Below are positions 8,448 to 16,531 of a stretch of DNA of 64,000 bases, one piece after another. The stretch covers positions 25,815 to 89,814 of the forward strand of contig DVOW01000034.1 in assembly GCA_018713335.1 (NCBI GenBank), read 5' to 3'. Position numbers and translations under genes: made by a program. Position 1 is the first letter of the stretch, and every line of letters starts with the position of its first letter. The notes beneath the pieces were generated by a model, which was given only the letters and a program-made list of their open reading frames with translations, did no database searches and was not told the DNA's origin. This DNA comes from Candidatus Merdivicinus intestinigallinarum. Its GTDB lineage: Bacteria > Bacillota > Clostridia > Oscillospirales > Ruminococcaceae.

Positions 8448-8476
8448 TTGCCAATTTTGAGAAAATGTGCTATGCT
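8448..8476 (+). promoter_or_regulatory. Sigma-A promoter for the GNAT gene
   Basis: TTGCCA (8448-8453), 17-base spacer, TATGCT (8471-8476). The -35 directly follows the repeat end CCGGCCTCCGGGCCCGGG. Confidence 0.65.
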
Positions 8477-8505
8477 GGAACTATTCTGACAACGGAGGCG
8501 CGAAA

Positions 8506-9393
8506 ATGCTGAGGAATATATCTGGAAAGGAGTTTTCCTTTACAGGACAGATCCGGGACGTCCCGGATCTGCGGCAGAGCTTTTTTGAGCTGGCCCGGCA
8601 GGTGTTCGGGCTGGATTTTGAACCTTGGTACCAAGCGGGATACTGGAGCGAGGACTACCGGCCCTTTGTGCTGGCCTATAAGGGGCGCGTGGTTTCCTGT
8701 GTGGCGGTCAACGAGATCCGCACCCGGATAAACGGGGCGGACAAGCGATTCATCCAGCTGGGGACCGTTATGACCCACCCGGATTTCCGGGGACAGGGCC
8801 TGGCCCGATTTATCCTGGAACAGGTGCTGGAAGAAACGGCGGAGGCGGATGGGGTTTACCTCTTCGCCAATGACAGCGTGCTGGATTTTTACCCCAAATT
8901 CGGCTTCCGGCCAGAAAAGGAGGCCCAGTGCCGGACGGCGGTTTCTCCCCGAAAGGGCAATGTCCGCAAACTGGATCTGGACAGTCCCGTGGACCGGGAG
9001 CTTTTGATTTCCCATTACCTGGAGCAGAATAACCCTTATTCCGCTTTCCCCATGCTGGGAAATACAGGGCTTCTCATGTTTTACTGCGGGAACTTCTGGA
9101 AAGAGGATGTCTTCCTTTTGGAGGACTTTGATACTGTGGCCATCGCCTTGCCGGAAGGGGAGCAGTTTACTTGCTGCGAACTGTTTGGGGACGGAAAGGC
9201 CCCTTTGACAGAGCTTCTGGGGATACTGGCCGGGCATTTTTCCCTGGAAAAAGCCGCGTTGGGGTTCCCGCCGGCTGAAAAACTGCCGCTTTTCCCATAC
9301 AAGGAGGAAGATTCCACCCTGTTTGTTCTGGAAGGGAAGGAAAATCCCTGCCAAAATGGTGCCATGCTGTTCCCCTTCCTGTCCCACGCGTAA
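8506..9393 (+). CDS. GNAT family N-acetyltransferase
   Basis: Predicted acetyl-CoA-dependent acyltransferase of unknown substrate. The 295-residue protein has a GNAT core in the first half, with the acetyl-CoA motif A (THPDFRGQGLA, R/Q-x-x-G-x-G/A type) near residues 90-100 and the YPKFGFRP motif B near 130. The C-terminal half (about 155-295) is an extra domain of the kind seen in GNAT proteins of the Eis/SCP2-like group, though I cannot confirm that. The start at 8506 is set by CGGAGG at 8493-8498. The DUF4317 gene follows after 27 bases, so the two are probably co-transcribed. Confidence 0.85.
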   Translation: MLRNISGKEFSFTGQIRDVPDLRQSFFELARQVFGLDFEPWYQAGYWSEDYRPFVLAYKGRVVSCVAVNEIRTRINGADKRFIQLGTVMTHPDFRGQGLARFILEQVLEETAEADGVYLFANDSVLDFYPKFGFRPEKEAQCRTAVSPRKGNVRKLDLDSPVDRELLISHYLEQNNPYSAFPMLGNTGLLMFYCGNFWKEDVFLLEDFDTVAIALPEGEQFTCCELFGDGKAPLTELLGILAGHFSLEKAALGFPPAEKLPLFPYKEEDSTLFVLEGKENPCQNGAMLFPFLSHA

Positions 9394-9420
9394 ATCTGCA
9401 CACAAAAAAGAGAGGTTGCT

Positions 9421-10557
9421 ATGAACAAGAAAGAAGTCAATGAGATCCGCCGCCAGCTGACTCCTGACCGGGGCCTTAAAAAAATTTACGGCTGTTATGT
9501 CAACACCAAAAAGGAGATTATCTCCTACATTGAGGAGTCCCTGTCCCTGATGCCGGAGTTTGAGGCTCAGAAATTTTCGAGCCTGCTGAAAAAATGCCTG
9601 TCCGGCGTTTTGGGCAAAAACCTGATCGACATCGTATTTTCCACCCAGCAGGTGGCGGACAGCGAGGAACACCGGCTTTTGACGGCCCTGCGGACCTCCT
9701 CCCTTCAGGACCGGGAGGCTCGGGACGCCTTTTACCAGAAGGTCATCGATTCCCTGGAGATGGACGGCAGCAATTATCTGGTTCTCCTGGCCGCCGACAC
9801 CTATGACGTCCCCACCCGGGGCAAGGACGATGAGGTGATGGAGGACGCTTCAGACACCGTATTCACCTACTTTGTCTGCTGCGTCTGCCCGGTGAAGGAC
9901 GGCAAGGAGGAGCTGGGCTATTATGCCGGGGACAATGAGTTCCACAGCTGCATCCCCACCCAGATCGTAGGCGCGCCGGAGCTGGGGTTCCTGTTCCCGG
10001 CCTTCGACGACCGGGCAGCCAATATTTACAATGCTCTGTTTTACTCGAAAAACCCGGCCCAGCTCCATCAGGAGTTCATTGATGCGGTGTTCTGCACCGA
10101 ACCTCCGGTGTCCGCCCTGGAGCAGAAGGAGATTTTTGAGGATGTACTGTCCAGCTCCCTGGAGGAAGATTGCAGCTTCCAGGTGGTGCAGTCTGTCCAC
10201 GAGCAGATCCGGGAGCTGATTACCCAGCACGCGGAAACCAAGAACCCGGAGCCCTTGGAGCTGTCGGTGCGGGAGGTCAGCGGCATTCTCCACAACTGCG
10301 GCGTGCCGGAGGAACGGGTGGAGGTTTTTCAGGAAAAATGCAGCGAAGGCTTTGGGGAAGCTGCTTCCTTGAACCCCAACAATATTATCGACAGCAAAAA
10401 ATTTGAAATCAAAACCCCTCAGGTGAAAATTTCCGTGGACCCGGAATTCAGTTATCTGGTGGAAACCCGGATAATCGACGGGCGGAAGTACATTTTGATT
10501 CCTTCTGATGAAGGGGTGGAAATCAACGGCGTTAAAGTAACCACCGATTCCCAATAA
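9421..10557 (+). CDS. DUF4317 family protein
   Basis: A 378-residue soluble protein of unknown function that I recognise as the DUF4317 family, which is common in clostridia. The family start NKKEVNEIRRQLTPD-RGLKKIYGCYVN is intact and the length is typical. No catalytic motif or membrane segment is apparent, and the sequence is acidic with many charged helices. The start at 9421 is supported by AGAGAGG at 9409-9415. It lies 27 bases downstream of the acetyltransferase gene and is followed by repeat island C. Confidence 0.85.
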   Translation: MNKKEVNEIRRQLTPDRGLKKIYGCYVNTKKEIISYIEESLSLMPEFEAQKFSSLLKKCLSGVLGKNLIDIVFSTQQVADSEEHRLLTALRTSSLQDREARDAFYQKVIDSLEMDGSNYLVLLAADTYDVPTRGKDDEVMEDASDTVFTYFVCCVCPVKDGKEELGYYAGDNEFHSCIPTQIVGAPELGFLFPAFDDRAANIYNALFYSKNPAQLHQEFIDAVFCTEPPVSALEQKEIFEDVLSSSLEEDCSFQVVQSVHEQIRELITQHAETKNPEPLELSVREVSGILHNCGVPEERVEVFQEKCSEGFGEAASLNPNNIIDSKKFEIKTPQVKISVDPEFSYLVETRIIDGRKYILIPSDEGVEINGVKVTTDSQ

Positions 10558-10627
10558 TATGTTTTCGACGCTCCTGGGCCTATGCGGCGGGGCGGAGGGA
10601 TGAAAAAAGTTTTGTTATTACGCAGCA

Positions 10628-10661
10628 CCCATTCTTTTTTCGCGCGAAAAAAGAATGGGGA
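10628..10661. terminator. Perfect 34-bp palindrome CCCATTCTTTTTTCGCG and complement
   Basis: A long perfect hairpin 70 bases after the DUF4317 stop. It could terminate transcription, but it lacks a clear T tract on the + strand and sits at the start of a repeat island, followed by GGGGC-A-AGCCCC; it may instead be another repeat module. Confidence 0.5.
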
Positions 10662-10819
10662 GAAAAACGCGCCGGGGCAAGCCCCTGGACCCCCGCCGCG
10701 GCCGCATACCACCAGATGCGTATTGGTTGTACGGATATTAGAAACGCCTGCGTGGCGGGGTTGAAGTACGGCAAGAAACGGTCTACAAAAATCGGCGGGA
10801 CGGGAAAACCGGCTGTTGT

Positions 10820-11262
10820 TATTTCCAGAATCTTGCGATAAAATCTAGGGGACGCTGCCCACATCGTCCCCTCGTTTGCCCAAAATCATACCGTAAAACG
10901 TGTTGTAGGGGCGCGCATTGCGCGCCCGGCAATGAATCGCGGCGTTTTGCGGAATCGTGGGCGAACCCAGTTCGCCCCTACAACCGGCGAGCCGCCGGCG
11001 GCAATTCGACGCGGTTGTTGTACCCCGCGCCGGGTTTGCGAACGGCGGGATGAACCGCCATTTTCGATACAGGTTCCCCGAAATGAATCACGGCGTTTCG
11101 GCGAATCCGCCGGGACGGGAAACCCGTCCCCTACAAACCCATTATCATTTGATTTACCAAAACGATAGAAAATGAAACCTCCCTATAACGGCGGGTTTAT
11201 CCCGCCGTTCCAGCGGTTGGTGTGGGGCTGTGGGGCCGCGTCGTCTTATCGGCGGCGATTCG
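10820..11262. repeat. Stem-loop repeat island C
   Basis: About 440 bases without a gene between two convergent genes. It contains an element with inverted ends TTGTAGGGGCG (10903-10913) and CGCCCCTACAA (10973-10983), the AATTCGACGCGG module (11003-11014), and the 204-base twin 11040-11243. It ends with GGCGGC-GATT-CGCCGC (11250-11266) overlapping the sigG stop codon. Confidence 0.8.
11040..11243. repeat. 204-bp repeat, copy 2 (twin of 8181-8384)
   Basis: Colinear with 8181-8384. Here the hairpin reads AACGGCGGG-TTTAT-CCCGCCGTT (11187-11209): the two A-T pairs of copy 1 have both become G-C pairs. Confidence 0.9.
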
Positions 11263-11265
11263 CCG

Positions 11266-12033
11266 CTATATTTCGCCCTTTACTTTCAAAAGGGCGGCTT
11301 TTTCCAGCCGGGAAACCTGGGCCTGGGAGATGCCGATTTCCTCGGATACCTCTACCTGGGTCTTCCCCTGGAAAAACCGCAGGGCGATGATTCGCTTTTC
11401 TCGGTCGCTCAGTTTGGCCAGGGCGTCCTTAATGGCCAGCTCCTCGATCCAGCCGCTTTCTCCGCCCCGGTCGGAAACCTGGTCCATAACACAGATGGTG
11501 TCGCCGCCGTCGGAAAAAACCGGCTCGTAAAGGGACACCGGGTCCACAATGGATTCCAACGCCAGCACCACGTTTTCCTTGGGAAGCTGCACTTCTTTGG
11601 CGATTTCCATGATGGTCGGCTCCCGGCCCAAGCGGTTTGTGAGCTTTTCCTTGGCCTGCATGGCTTTATAGGCGGTGTCCTTCAGGGAACGGCTGACCCG
11701 GACAGGGGAGAAGTCCCGCAGGTGCCGCCTGATCTCCCCAATGACCATGGGCACGGCGTAAGTGGAGAACTTGACGCCCTGGCTCACGTCGAAATGGTCG
11801 ATGGCCTTCATAAGGCCGATGCACCCCACCTGGAACAGGTCGTCTAGGTTCTCGCCCCGGTTCGTGAACCGCTGCACCACGCTGAGGACCAACCGCAGGT
11901 TGCCGTTGATGAGCTGGCTGCGGGCTGTCGGGTCCCCGTTTTTCATCCGTTCCAGCAAAGCGATCTTCTCCCGTTCCTTGAGAACCGGCAGCCGGGAGGT
12001 GTCGATCCCGCAGATTTCCACCTTGTTCATCAT
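11266..12033 (-). CDS. sigG: RNA polymerase sporulation sigma factor SigG
   Basis: Late forespore-specific sigma factor of sigma-70 type. The 255-residue protein starts with the SigG-typical MMNKVEICGIDTSRLPVL, then region 2 with LVLSVVQRF and the DLFQVGCIGLMKAIDHFD core-binding/-10 segment, the KFSTYAVPMVIGEIRRHLRD stretch, region 3, and region 4 with a helix-turn-helix (VSEEIGISQAQVSRLEK). A GGGGGATGAAGG site precedes the ATG. CATACT at 12069-12074 (minus strand) could be part of a forespore -10 element, but the -35 is poor. The last codons abut a repeat hairpin. In Bacillus it adjoins sigE; here it does not. Confidence 0.95.
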   Translation of the reverse strand: MMNKVEICGIDTSRLPVLKEREKIALLERMKNGDPTARSQLINGNLRLVLSVVQRFTNRGENLDDLFQVGCIGLMKAIDHFDVSQGVKFSTYAVPMVIGEIRRHLRDFSPVRVSRSLKDTAYKAMQAKEKLTNRLGREPTIMEIAKEVQLPKENVVLALESIVDPVSLYEPVFSDGGDTICVMDQVSDRGGESGWIEELAIKDALAKLSDREKRIIALRFFQGKTQVEVSEEIGISQAQVSRLEKAALLKVKGEI

Positions 12034-12118
12034 GCCTTCATCCCCCTATCTGAATTTTTCCTGACAGGAGTATGGGCAGATTTAGAAAAAATAAGCCGCG
12101 GCCCGGAATTTTTGCCGT

Positions 12119-12148
12119 TAAAAAAGCCCCCAATTCGGGGGCTTTTCG
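12119..12148 (-). terminator. Terminator of the ABC exporter operon
   Basis: AAAAGCCCCC-AATT-GGGGGCTTTT type hairpin with T run on the minus strand, directly after the exporter stop codon at 12149. Confidence 0.9.
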
Positions 12149-14053
12149 TTATTCCAGTTCAAACGCGCCGGTATAAAGCTGGTAATATTTGCCTTTCTTT
12201 TCAATGAGCTGCTGGTGGCTGCCCCGTTCAATGATGCGGCCCAGCTCCAGTACCATGATGACGTCGGAGTTTTGGACAGTGGACAGCCGGTGGGCGATGA
12301 CAAAGACGGTGCGTCCGTGCATCAAAGCGTCCATGCCCCGCTGGACAATGGCTTCTGTCCGGGTGTCGATGGAGGAGGTGGCCTCATCCAAAATCATGAC
12401 AGGCGGGTCGGCCACCGCCGCCCGGGCAATGGAGATCAGCTGCCGCTGGCCCTGGGAAAGGCCGCTGCCGTCCCCTTCCAGCATGGTGTTGTAGCCTTCG
12501 GGGAGCATCTGAATAAACCCGTCGGCATTGGCCAGCTTTGCCGCGGCGATGCATTCCTCGTCGGTGGCGTCCAGCCGGCCGTAGCGGATGTTGTCCAGCA
12601 CTGTGCCGGTAAAGAGGTTCACGTCCTGCAAAACAATGCCCAGGGAGCGACGGAGGTCGGCTTTCTTGATTTTGTTGATGTTGATGCCGTCGTAGCGGAT
12701 CTTCCCGTCGGCCAGGTCGTAAAACCGGTTGATGAGGTTCGTGATGGTGGTCTTGCCCGCGCCGGTGGCGCCGACAAAGGCGATCTTCTGCCCCTGTTCC
12801 GCGTAAAGGGTGATGTTGTGGAGCACCAGCTTGTTTTCTTCGTAACCGAAATCCACGTCAAAGAACCGCACTTCGCCTTTTAACTCGGTAAAGGTGGTGG
12901 TGCCGTCCCCGTGGGGATGCTTCCAGGCCCAGAGGCCGGTGCGTTCCTTGGATTCCTGAAGCTCTCCGTCCTTGTAAACGGCGTTGACCAGGGTCACATA
13001 GCCGTCGTCGGTTTCGCTTTCCTCGTCGATCAGGGCAAAGATACGCTCCGCGCCGGCCATTGCCATGATAATGGAGGAGAACTGCTGGGAGATCTGGCTG
13101 ATGGGCATGACAAAGCTCCGGGACAGCTGGAGGAAGGAAGCGATCATCCCTAAGGTCACCGTCCCGATGCCGGTAAGGCTCACATTGGGCAGGCCGCTTA
13201 AAGCCAGCGCGCCGCCCACGACCGCCAGCAGGACGTAAAGCACATACCCCAGGTTGTTCATAATGGGGCCTAAAATGTTGGCGAAGCGGTTGGCTTCCGT
13301 GGCGTCATGGCGGAGCTGCCCGTTCTTTTTATCAAAGCCCTCCTTGGCCTTTTCCTCGTGGCAGAACACCTTGATGACCTTCTGGCCGTGGATCATTTCT
13401 TCAATGTAGCCGTTGACGTCCCCCAGGGAGTTTTGCTGCCGTACAAAGTAATAACCGCTTTTCCCGGTGATTTTTTTGGTGATCTGAAGCATGATGAGCA
13501 CACAGGCCACCACAAAGATGGTGAGCCAGACGCTCAAAACCAGCATGGAGGCCAGGACTGCTACAATCGTCACAATGGAGGAGAACATCTGGGGGATGTT
13601 CTGGGCGATCATCTGCCGCAGGGTGTCGGTGTCGTTGGTGTAATGGCTCATAATGTCGCCGTGGGTGTGGGTGTCAAAGTACTTGATGGGAAGGGTCTGC
13701 ATATGGGAGAACATCCGGTCCCGGATCTTTTTCAGGACCCCTTGGGCGATGACCACCATGATCCGATTGTACAGGAAGGTGGCGACGATGCCGATGGCGT
13801 AAATGGCGGCCATCATCAGGATGGCCCGGAACAGGCCGGAAAAATCGGGGACCGTTTCAATGAGCAGGGGCTCGATGTAATCGTCAATCAGCGTTTTGGT
13901 AAACAGGGAAGAAAGGGCGCTGGCCAGGGCGCTGAGGATAATGCAGACGATTACCACAGCCAGCTGGAGTTTGTACTCAAAAATGTAGTCAAACAGCCGC
14001 TTCGCCGTGCCTTTATGGAACTTTATGCTGGAAGCCTTCATGTCTTTAGTCAT
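12149..14053 (-). CDS. ABC exporter half-transporter, catalytic subunit
   Basis: Second subunit of a heterodimeric type IV (MsbA-like) ABC exporter, probably multidrug or peptide efflux. The 634-residue protein has a six-helix membrane domain (about 30-330), then a nucleotide-binding domain with Walker A GATGAGKTT, signature LSQGQ and Walker B MILDEATSSID with the catalytic Glu. The start at 14053 has GGAGG just upstream and overlaps the stop of the partner gene by 8 bases (ATGACTAA), indicating coupling. The variant signature LSQGQ here and the Glu-less Walker B of the partner together give one canonical and one degenerate ATP site, as in BmrCD/TM287-288-type pairs. Confidence 0.92.
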   Translation of the reverse strand: MTKDMKASSIKFHKGTAKRLFDYIFEYKLQLAVVIVCIILSALASALSSLFTKTLIDDYIEPLLIETVPDFSGLFRAILMMAAIYAIGIVATFLYNRIMVVIAQGVLKKIRDRMFSHMQTLPIKYFDTHTHGDIMSHYTNDTDTLRQMIAQNIPQMFSSIVTIVAVLASMLVLSVWLTIFVVACVLIMLQITKKITGKSGYYFVRQQNSLGDVNGYIEEMIHGQKVIKVFCHEEKAKEGFDKKNGQLRHDATEANRFANILGPIMNNLGYVLYVLLAVVGGALALSGLPNVSLTGIGTVTLGMIASFLQLSRSFVMPISQISQQFSSIIMAMAGAERIFALIDEESETDDGYVTLVNAVYKDGELQESKERTGLWAWKHPHGDGTTTFTELKGEVRFFDVDFGYEENKLVLHNITLYAEQGQKIAFVGATGAGKTTITNLINRFYDLADGKIRYDGININKIKKADLRRSLGIVLQDVNLFTGTVLDNIRYGRLDATDEECIAAAKLANADGFIQMLPEGYNTMLEGDGSGLSQGQRQLISIARAAVADPPVMILDEATSSIDTRTEAIVQRGMDALMHGRTVFVIAHRLSTVQNSDVIMVLELGRIIERGSHQQLIEKKGKYYQLYTGAFELE

Positions 14054-15797
14054 TTTCTCCGCCTCCTTTGACCTGGGAATCATAGACCTCGCGGTAGATG
14101 GGGCTGGTTTGCAGCAGCTCCTCGTGGGCGCCGCAGGCGCTGATTTTCCCGTCGTCCATGACGATGATCTTATCCGCGTCCTGCACCGACGCCACACGCT
14201 GGGCGATGATGATTTTTGTGGTTTCGGGGATGTATTCTTTGAACCCTTTGCGGATCAAAGCGTCGGTTTTGGTGTCAACAGCGCTGGTGGAGTCGTCTAA
14301 GATGAGGATCTTGGGCTTTTTCAGCAGCGCCCTGGCAATGCAGAGCCGCTGTTTCTGCCCACCGGAAACGTTTGTCCCGCCCTGTTCGATATAAGTGTCG
14401 TACCCGTCCGGGAACTGGGAGATAAAGCCGTCGGCCTGGGCCAGGACGCAGGCCTCCTTCATTTCCTCATCGGTGGCGTTTTCGTTGCCCCAGCGGAGGT
14501 TGTCTTTAATGGTGCCGGAGAACAGGGAGTTTTTCTGAAGGACTACCGCCACCTGGTTCCGCAAAGCTTCCATGTCGTAGTCCCGCACGTCCACGCCGCC
14601 CACCTTCAGGCTGCCGGAGGTGACGTCGTAAAGCCGGGGGATCAGCTGGACCAAGCTTGATTTGGAGGAGCCGGTCCCGCCGATGATCCCTACGGTCTCG
14701 CCGGAACGGATGTGCAGGTCGATGTGGTCTAGTGCGTTTTTGCCGGCGTGCCGCCCATAGGAAAAGCAGACGTCGTCAAAGTCGATGGAGCCGTCCTTCA
14801 CCTCGTGGATGGGATTTTCGCCGTTTTGCAGGTCGCTTTCCTCATCCAGGATCTCCACGATACGTTCCGCGGAGGCCCGGGAAATGGTGATCATGACGAA
14901 TACCATAGAGAGGGCCATGAGGCTGCTCAAGATCTGCATGGCATAAGTCAGCAGGCTCATAAGTTCACCCGTGGACAATCCCAGCGCCGGGCTGTTGCCG
15001 CTTGAAACAATGAGCTGTGCGCCGAACCAGGACACCAGCAGCATACAGGCGTACATACAGAACTGCATCAGGGGGGAGTTGAAGGCCAGGGTCTTTTCCG
15101 CCTTGGAAAAATCCTCGTAAATGCTTTGGGAAACCTTGCCGAATTTCTCGCATTCGTGGTCCTCCCGGACAAAGGATTTCACCACCCGGATACCGTGAAG
15201 GTTTTCCTGGACGATGCTGTTCAATTTGTCGTAGGTTTTGAAGATGCGTTCAAAAATCGGATGGGCTTTGCTCATGATAATATAAAGCCCAATGCCCAGG
15301 ATGGGGATACAGGCCACAAAGATCAGGGTCAGGGACACGTTGATGCTGAAGGATGCCACCAGGGAGAAGATCATCATAATGGGGGCCCGGATGGCCATGC
15401 GGATAATGGTCTGGAAAGCCGACTGCACGTTGGTAACGTCCGTGGTCAGGCGGGTCACGATACTGGCGGTGGAAAATTTGTCGATGTTGGAAAAGGAGAA
15501 CTTCTGGACGTTGTCATACATGGCTTTCCGCAGGTTCGCCGCGAAGCCCGAGGAGGCGACAGCAGCGGTGCTGCCGGCAAAAGCCCCGAAGGCCAGGGAG
15601 ATCACAGCGGAAATCAACAGGGCAACGCCCATTTTGAGAATGTAGTTCATGTTCCCTTCGTTGATGCCGAAGTCGATGAGATTGGCCATCAGCAGGGGAA
15701 TGACCACCTCCAGCACTACCTCTCCCGACACCAGCAGCGGCGTCAGGATGGCGGGCTTCCGGTATTCCTGAATACACCGGGCCAGCTTTTTGATCAT
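14046..15797 (-). CDS. ABC exporter half-transporter, degenerate-site subunit
   Basis: First gene of the exporter operon, 583 residues: six membrane helices (about 15-310), then an ATPase domain with Walker A GGTGSSKSS, signature VSGGQ and Walker B LILDDSTSAVD, where Asp stands at the catalytic Glu position. That is the hallmark of the degenerate subunit in heterodimeric exporters. The start follows AAGGAGG. A dyad GTTTGATGTCAAAC at 15850-15863 lies just upstream and is related to one upstream of the divergently placed MarR gene start, so MarR control is likely. The substrate is unknown. Confidence 0.92.
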   Translation of the reverse strand: MIKKLARCIQEYRKPAILTPLLVSGEVVLEVVIPLLMANLIDFGINEGNMNYILKMGVALLISAVISLAFGAFAGSTAAVASSGFAANLRKAMYDNVQKFSFSNIDKFSTASIVTRLTTDVTNVQSAFQTIIRMAIRAPIMMIFSLVASFSINVSLTLIFVACIPILGIGLYIIMSKAHPIFERIFKTYDKLNSIVQENLHGIRVVKSFVREDHECEKFGKVSQSIYEDFSKAEKTLAFNSPLMQFCMYACMLLVSWFGAQLIVSSGNSPALGLSTGELMSLLTYAMQILSSLMALSMVFVMITISRASAERIVEILDEESDLQNGENPIHEVKDGSIDFDDVCFSYGRHAGKNALDHIDLHIRSGETVGIIGGTGSSKSSLVQLIPRLYDVTSGSLKVGGVDVRDYDMEALRNQVAVVLQKNSLFSGTIKDNLRWGNENATDEEMKEACVLAQADGFISQFPDGYDTYIEQGGTNVSGGQKQRLCIARALLKKPKILILDDSTSAVDTKTDALIRKGFKEYIPETTKIIIAQRVASVQDADKIIVMDDGKISACGAHEELLQTSPIYREVYDSQVKGGGEND

Positions 15798-15849
15798 AGA
15801 AAAACCTCCTTGTTTGTTTCGGAATGAAACGGTTTCAAAAAGACATAAA

Positions 15850-15863
15850 GTTTGATGTCAAAC
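15850..15863. promoter_or_regulatory. Candidate MarR operator upstream of the exporter
   Basis: GTTTGA-TG-TCAAAC inverted repeat, 53 bases before the exporter start. It includes TGATGTCAAAC, also present at 16374-16384 before the MarR gene. On the minus strand it contains TTGACA, so binding would block RNA polymerase. Confidence 0.6.
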
Positions 15864-15867
15864 AATT

Positions 15868-15900
15868 ACAACAGAAAAACAACCGCAAAGCGGCTGTGGT
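15868..15900 (-). terminator. Weak terminator after the MarR gene
   Basis: On the minus strand CAGCCGC-TTT-GCGGTTG (one G-U pair) followed by TTTTTCTG, six bases after the MarR stop. Confidence 0.55.
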
Positions 15901-15906
15901 TGGGGG

Positions 15907-16293
15907 TCATACGAAATTGACGTTTTCTTTCAGCCGGACCAGGTACCCATGGAGCTGTTCCAGCTCCTCGTCGGTAAACCCTTTGGTCAGGGTTTCTTCC
16001 ACCGATTTCCGGTCTTCATCCAACAGCGCCACAATGGAGCTGGCTTTGTCCGTCAGAACCAGCTTTTTCAGCCGGGCGTCGTATGGGACGGACTGGCGTT
16101 CGATAAACCCTTTCTGCACCATCAGGTTCACGACCTTGGAAGCGGTGGAACGGGTGATATTGAATTTGCGCTCCAGATCCCGCTGGAACACGTCCTGGCC
16201 GTCATGCTCGGAAATATACATGATGATCCAGCCGTTGGGTCCGGTAAGCCGGTCGATGCTCTTTTTGTTGCAGTGGTTGTCGATGTAGCGCAT
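15907..16293 (-). CDS. MarR family transcriptional regulator (true start probably upstream)
   Basis: Winged-helix repressor predicted to control the adjacent ABC exporter. The 128 residues from the first ATG contain the helix-turn-helix region (QRDLERKFNITRSTASKVVNLM) and the winged beta hairpin with DARLKKLVLT. MarR proteins of this subgroup usually begin with H-IG-E-RSL-N-I-R, and exactly that (THHIGLELRSLNNRI) is encoded in frame upstream to 16344, with AAAGAGGG at 16351-16358 spaced six bases before an ACG codon. No ATG, GTG or TTG exists there. Either a non-AUG start is used or the ATG at 16293 gives a shortened protein. Confidence 0.85.
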   Translation of the reverse strand: MRYIDNHCNKKSIDRLTGPNGWIIMYISEHDGQDVFQRDLERKFNITRSTASKVVNLMVQKGFIERQSVPYDARLKKLVLTDKASSIVALLDEDRKSVEETLTKGFTDEELEQLHGYLVRLKENVNFV

Positions 16294-16369
16294 GATTCGG
16301 TTGTTCAGAGAGCGAAGCTCCAGGCCAATATGATGCGTTTCCGTAAAAATCCCTCTTTTCCGATAATTA

Positions 16370-16395
16370 GTATGATGTCAAACTGTTTGATACTC
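16370..16395. promoter_or_regulatory. Candidate MarR autoregulatory operator
   Basis: TGATGTCAAAC-T-GTTTGATACT: perfect TCAAAC/GTTTGA dyad at about 16379-16391, sharing TGATGTCAAAC with 15853-15863. Confidence 0.55.
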
Positions 16396-16472
16396 AACAT
16401 TTTACAGAGGTTTCATGAAAATGTCAATGCGTTTCATATTTATTTTACAAATTGGAAAAACTGAAATCACAA

Positions 16473-16501
16473 TTGACAAAATCCTTAGGCCGTGTTACAC
16501 T
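16473..16501 (+). promoter_or_regulatory. Sigma-A promoter for the NSS transporter
   Basis: Consensus TTGACA (16473-16478), 17-base spacer, TACACT (16496-16501), 30 bases before the start codon. Confidence 0.75.
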
Positions 16502-16531
16502 TTAAAGGAATAAAAAACGGAGGGGTTTGCA

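Noticed and set aside
7977..8450. Several 60-80 residue ORFs in the repeat islands (also in 10.6-11.3 kb and 35.2-35.9 kb)
   Set aside because: They translate the palindromic repeats, appear on both strands, lack ribosome sites and have Arg/Gly-rich composition typical of GC-rich non-coding DNA.
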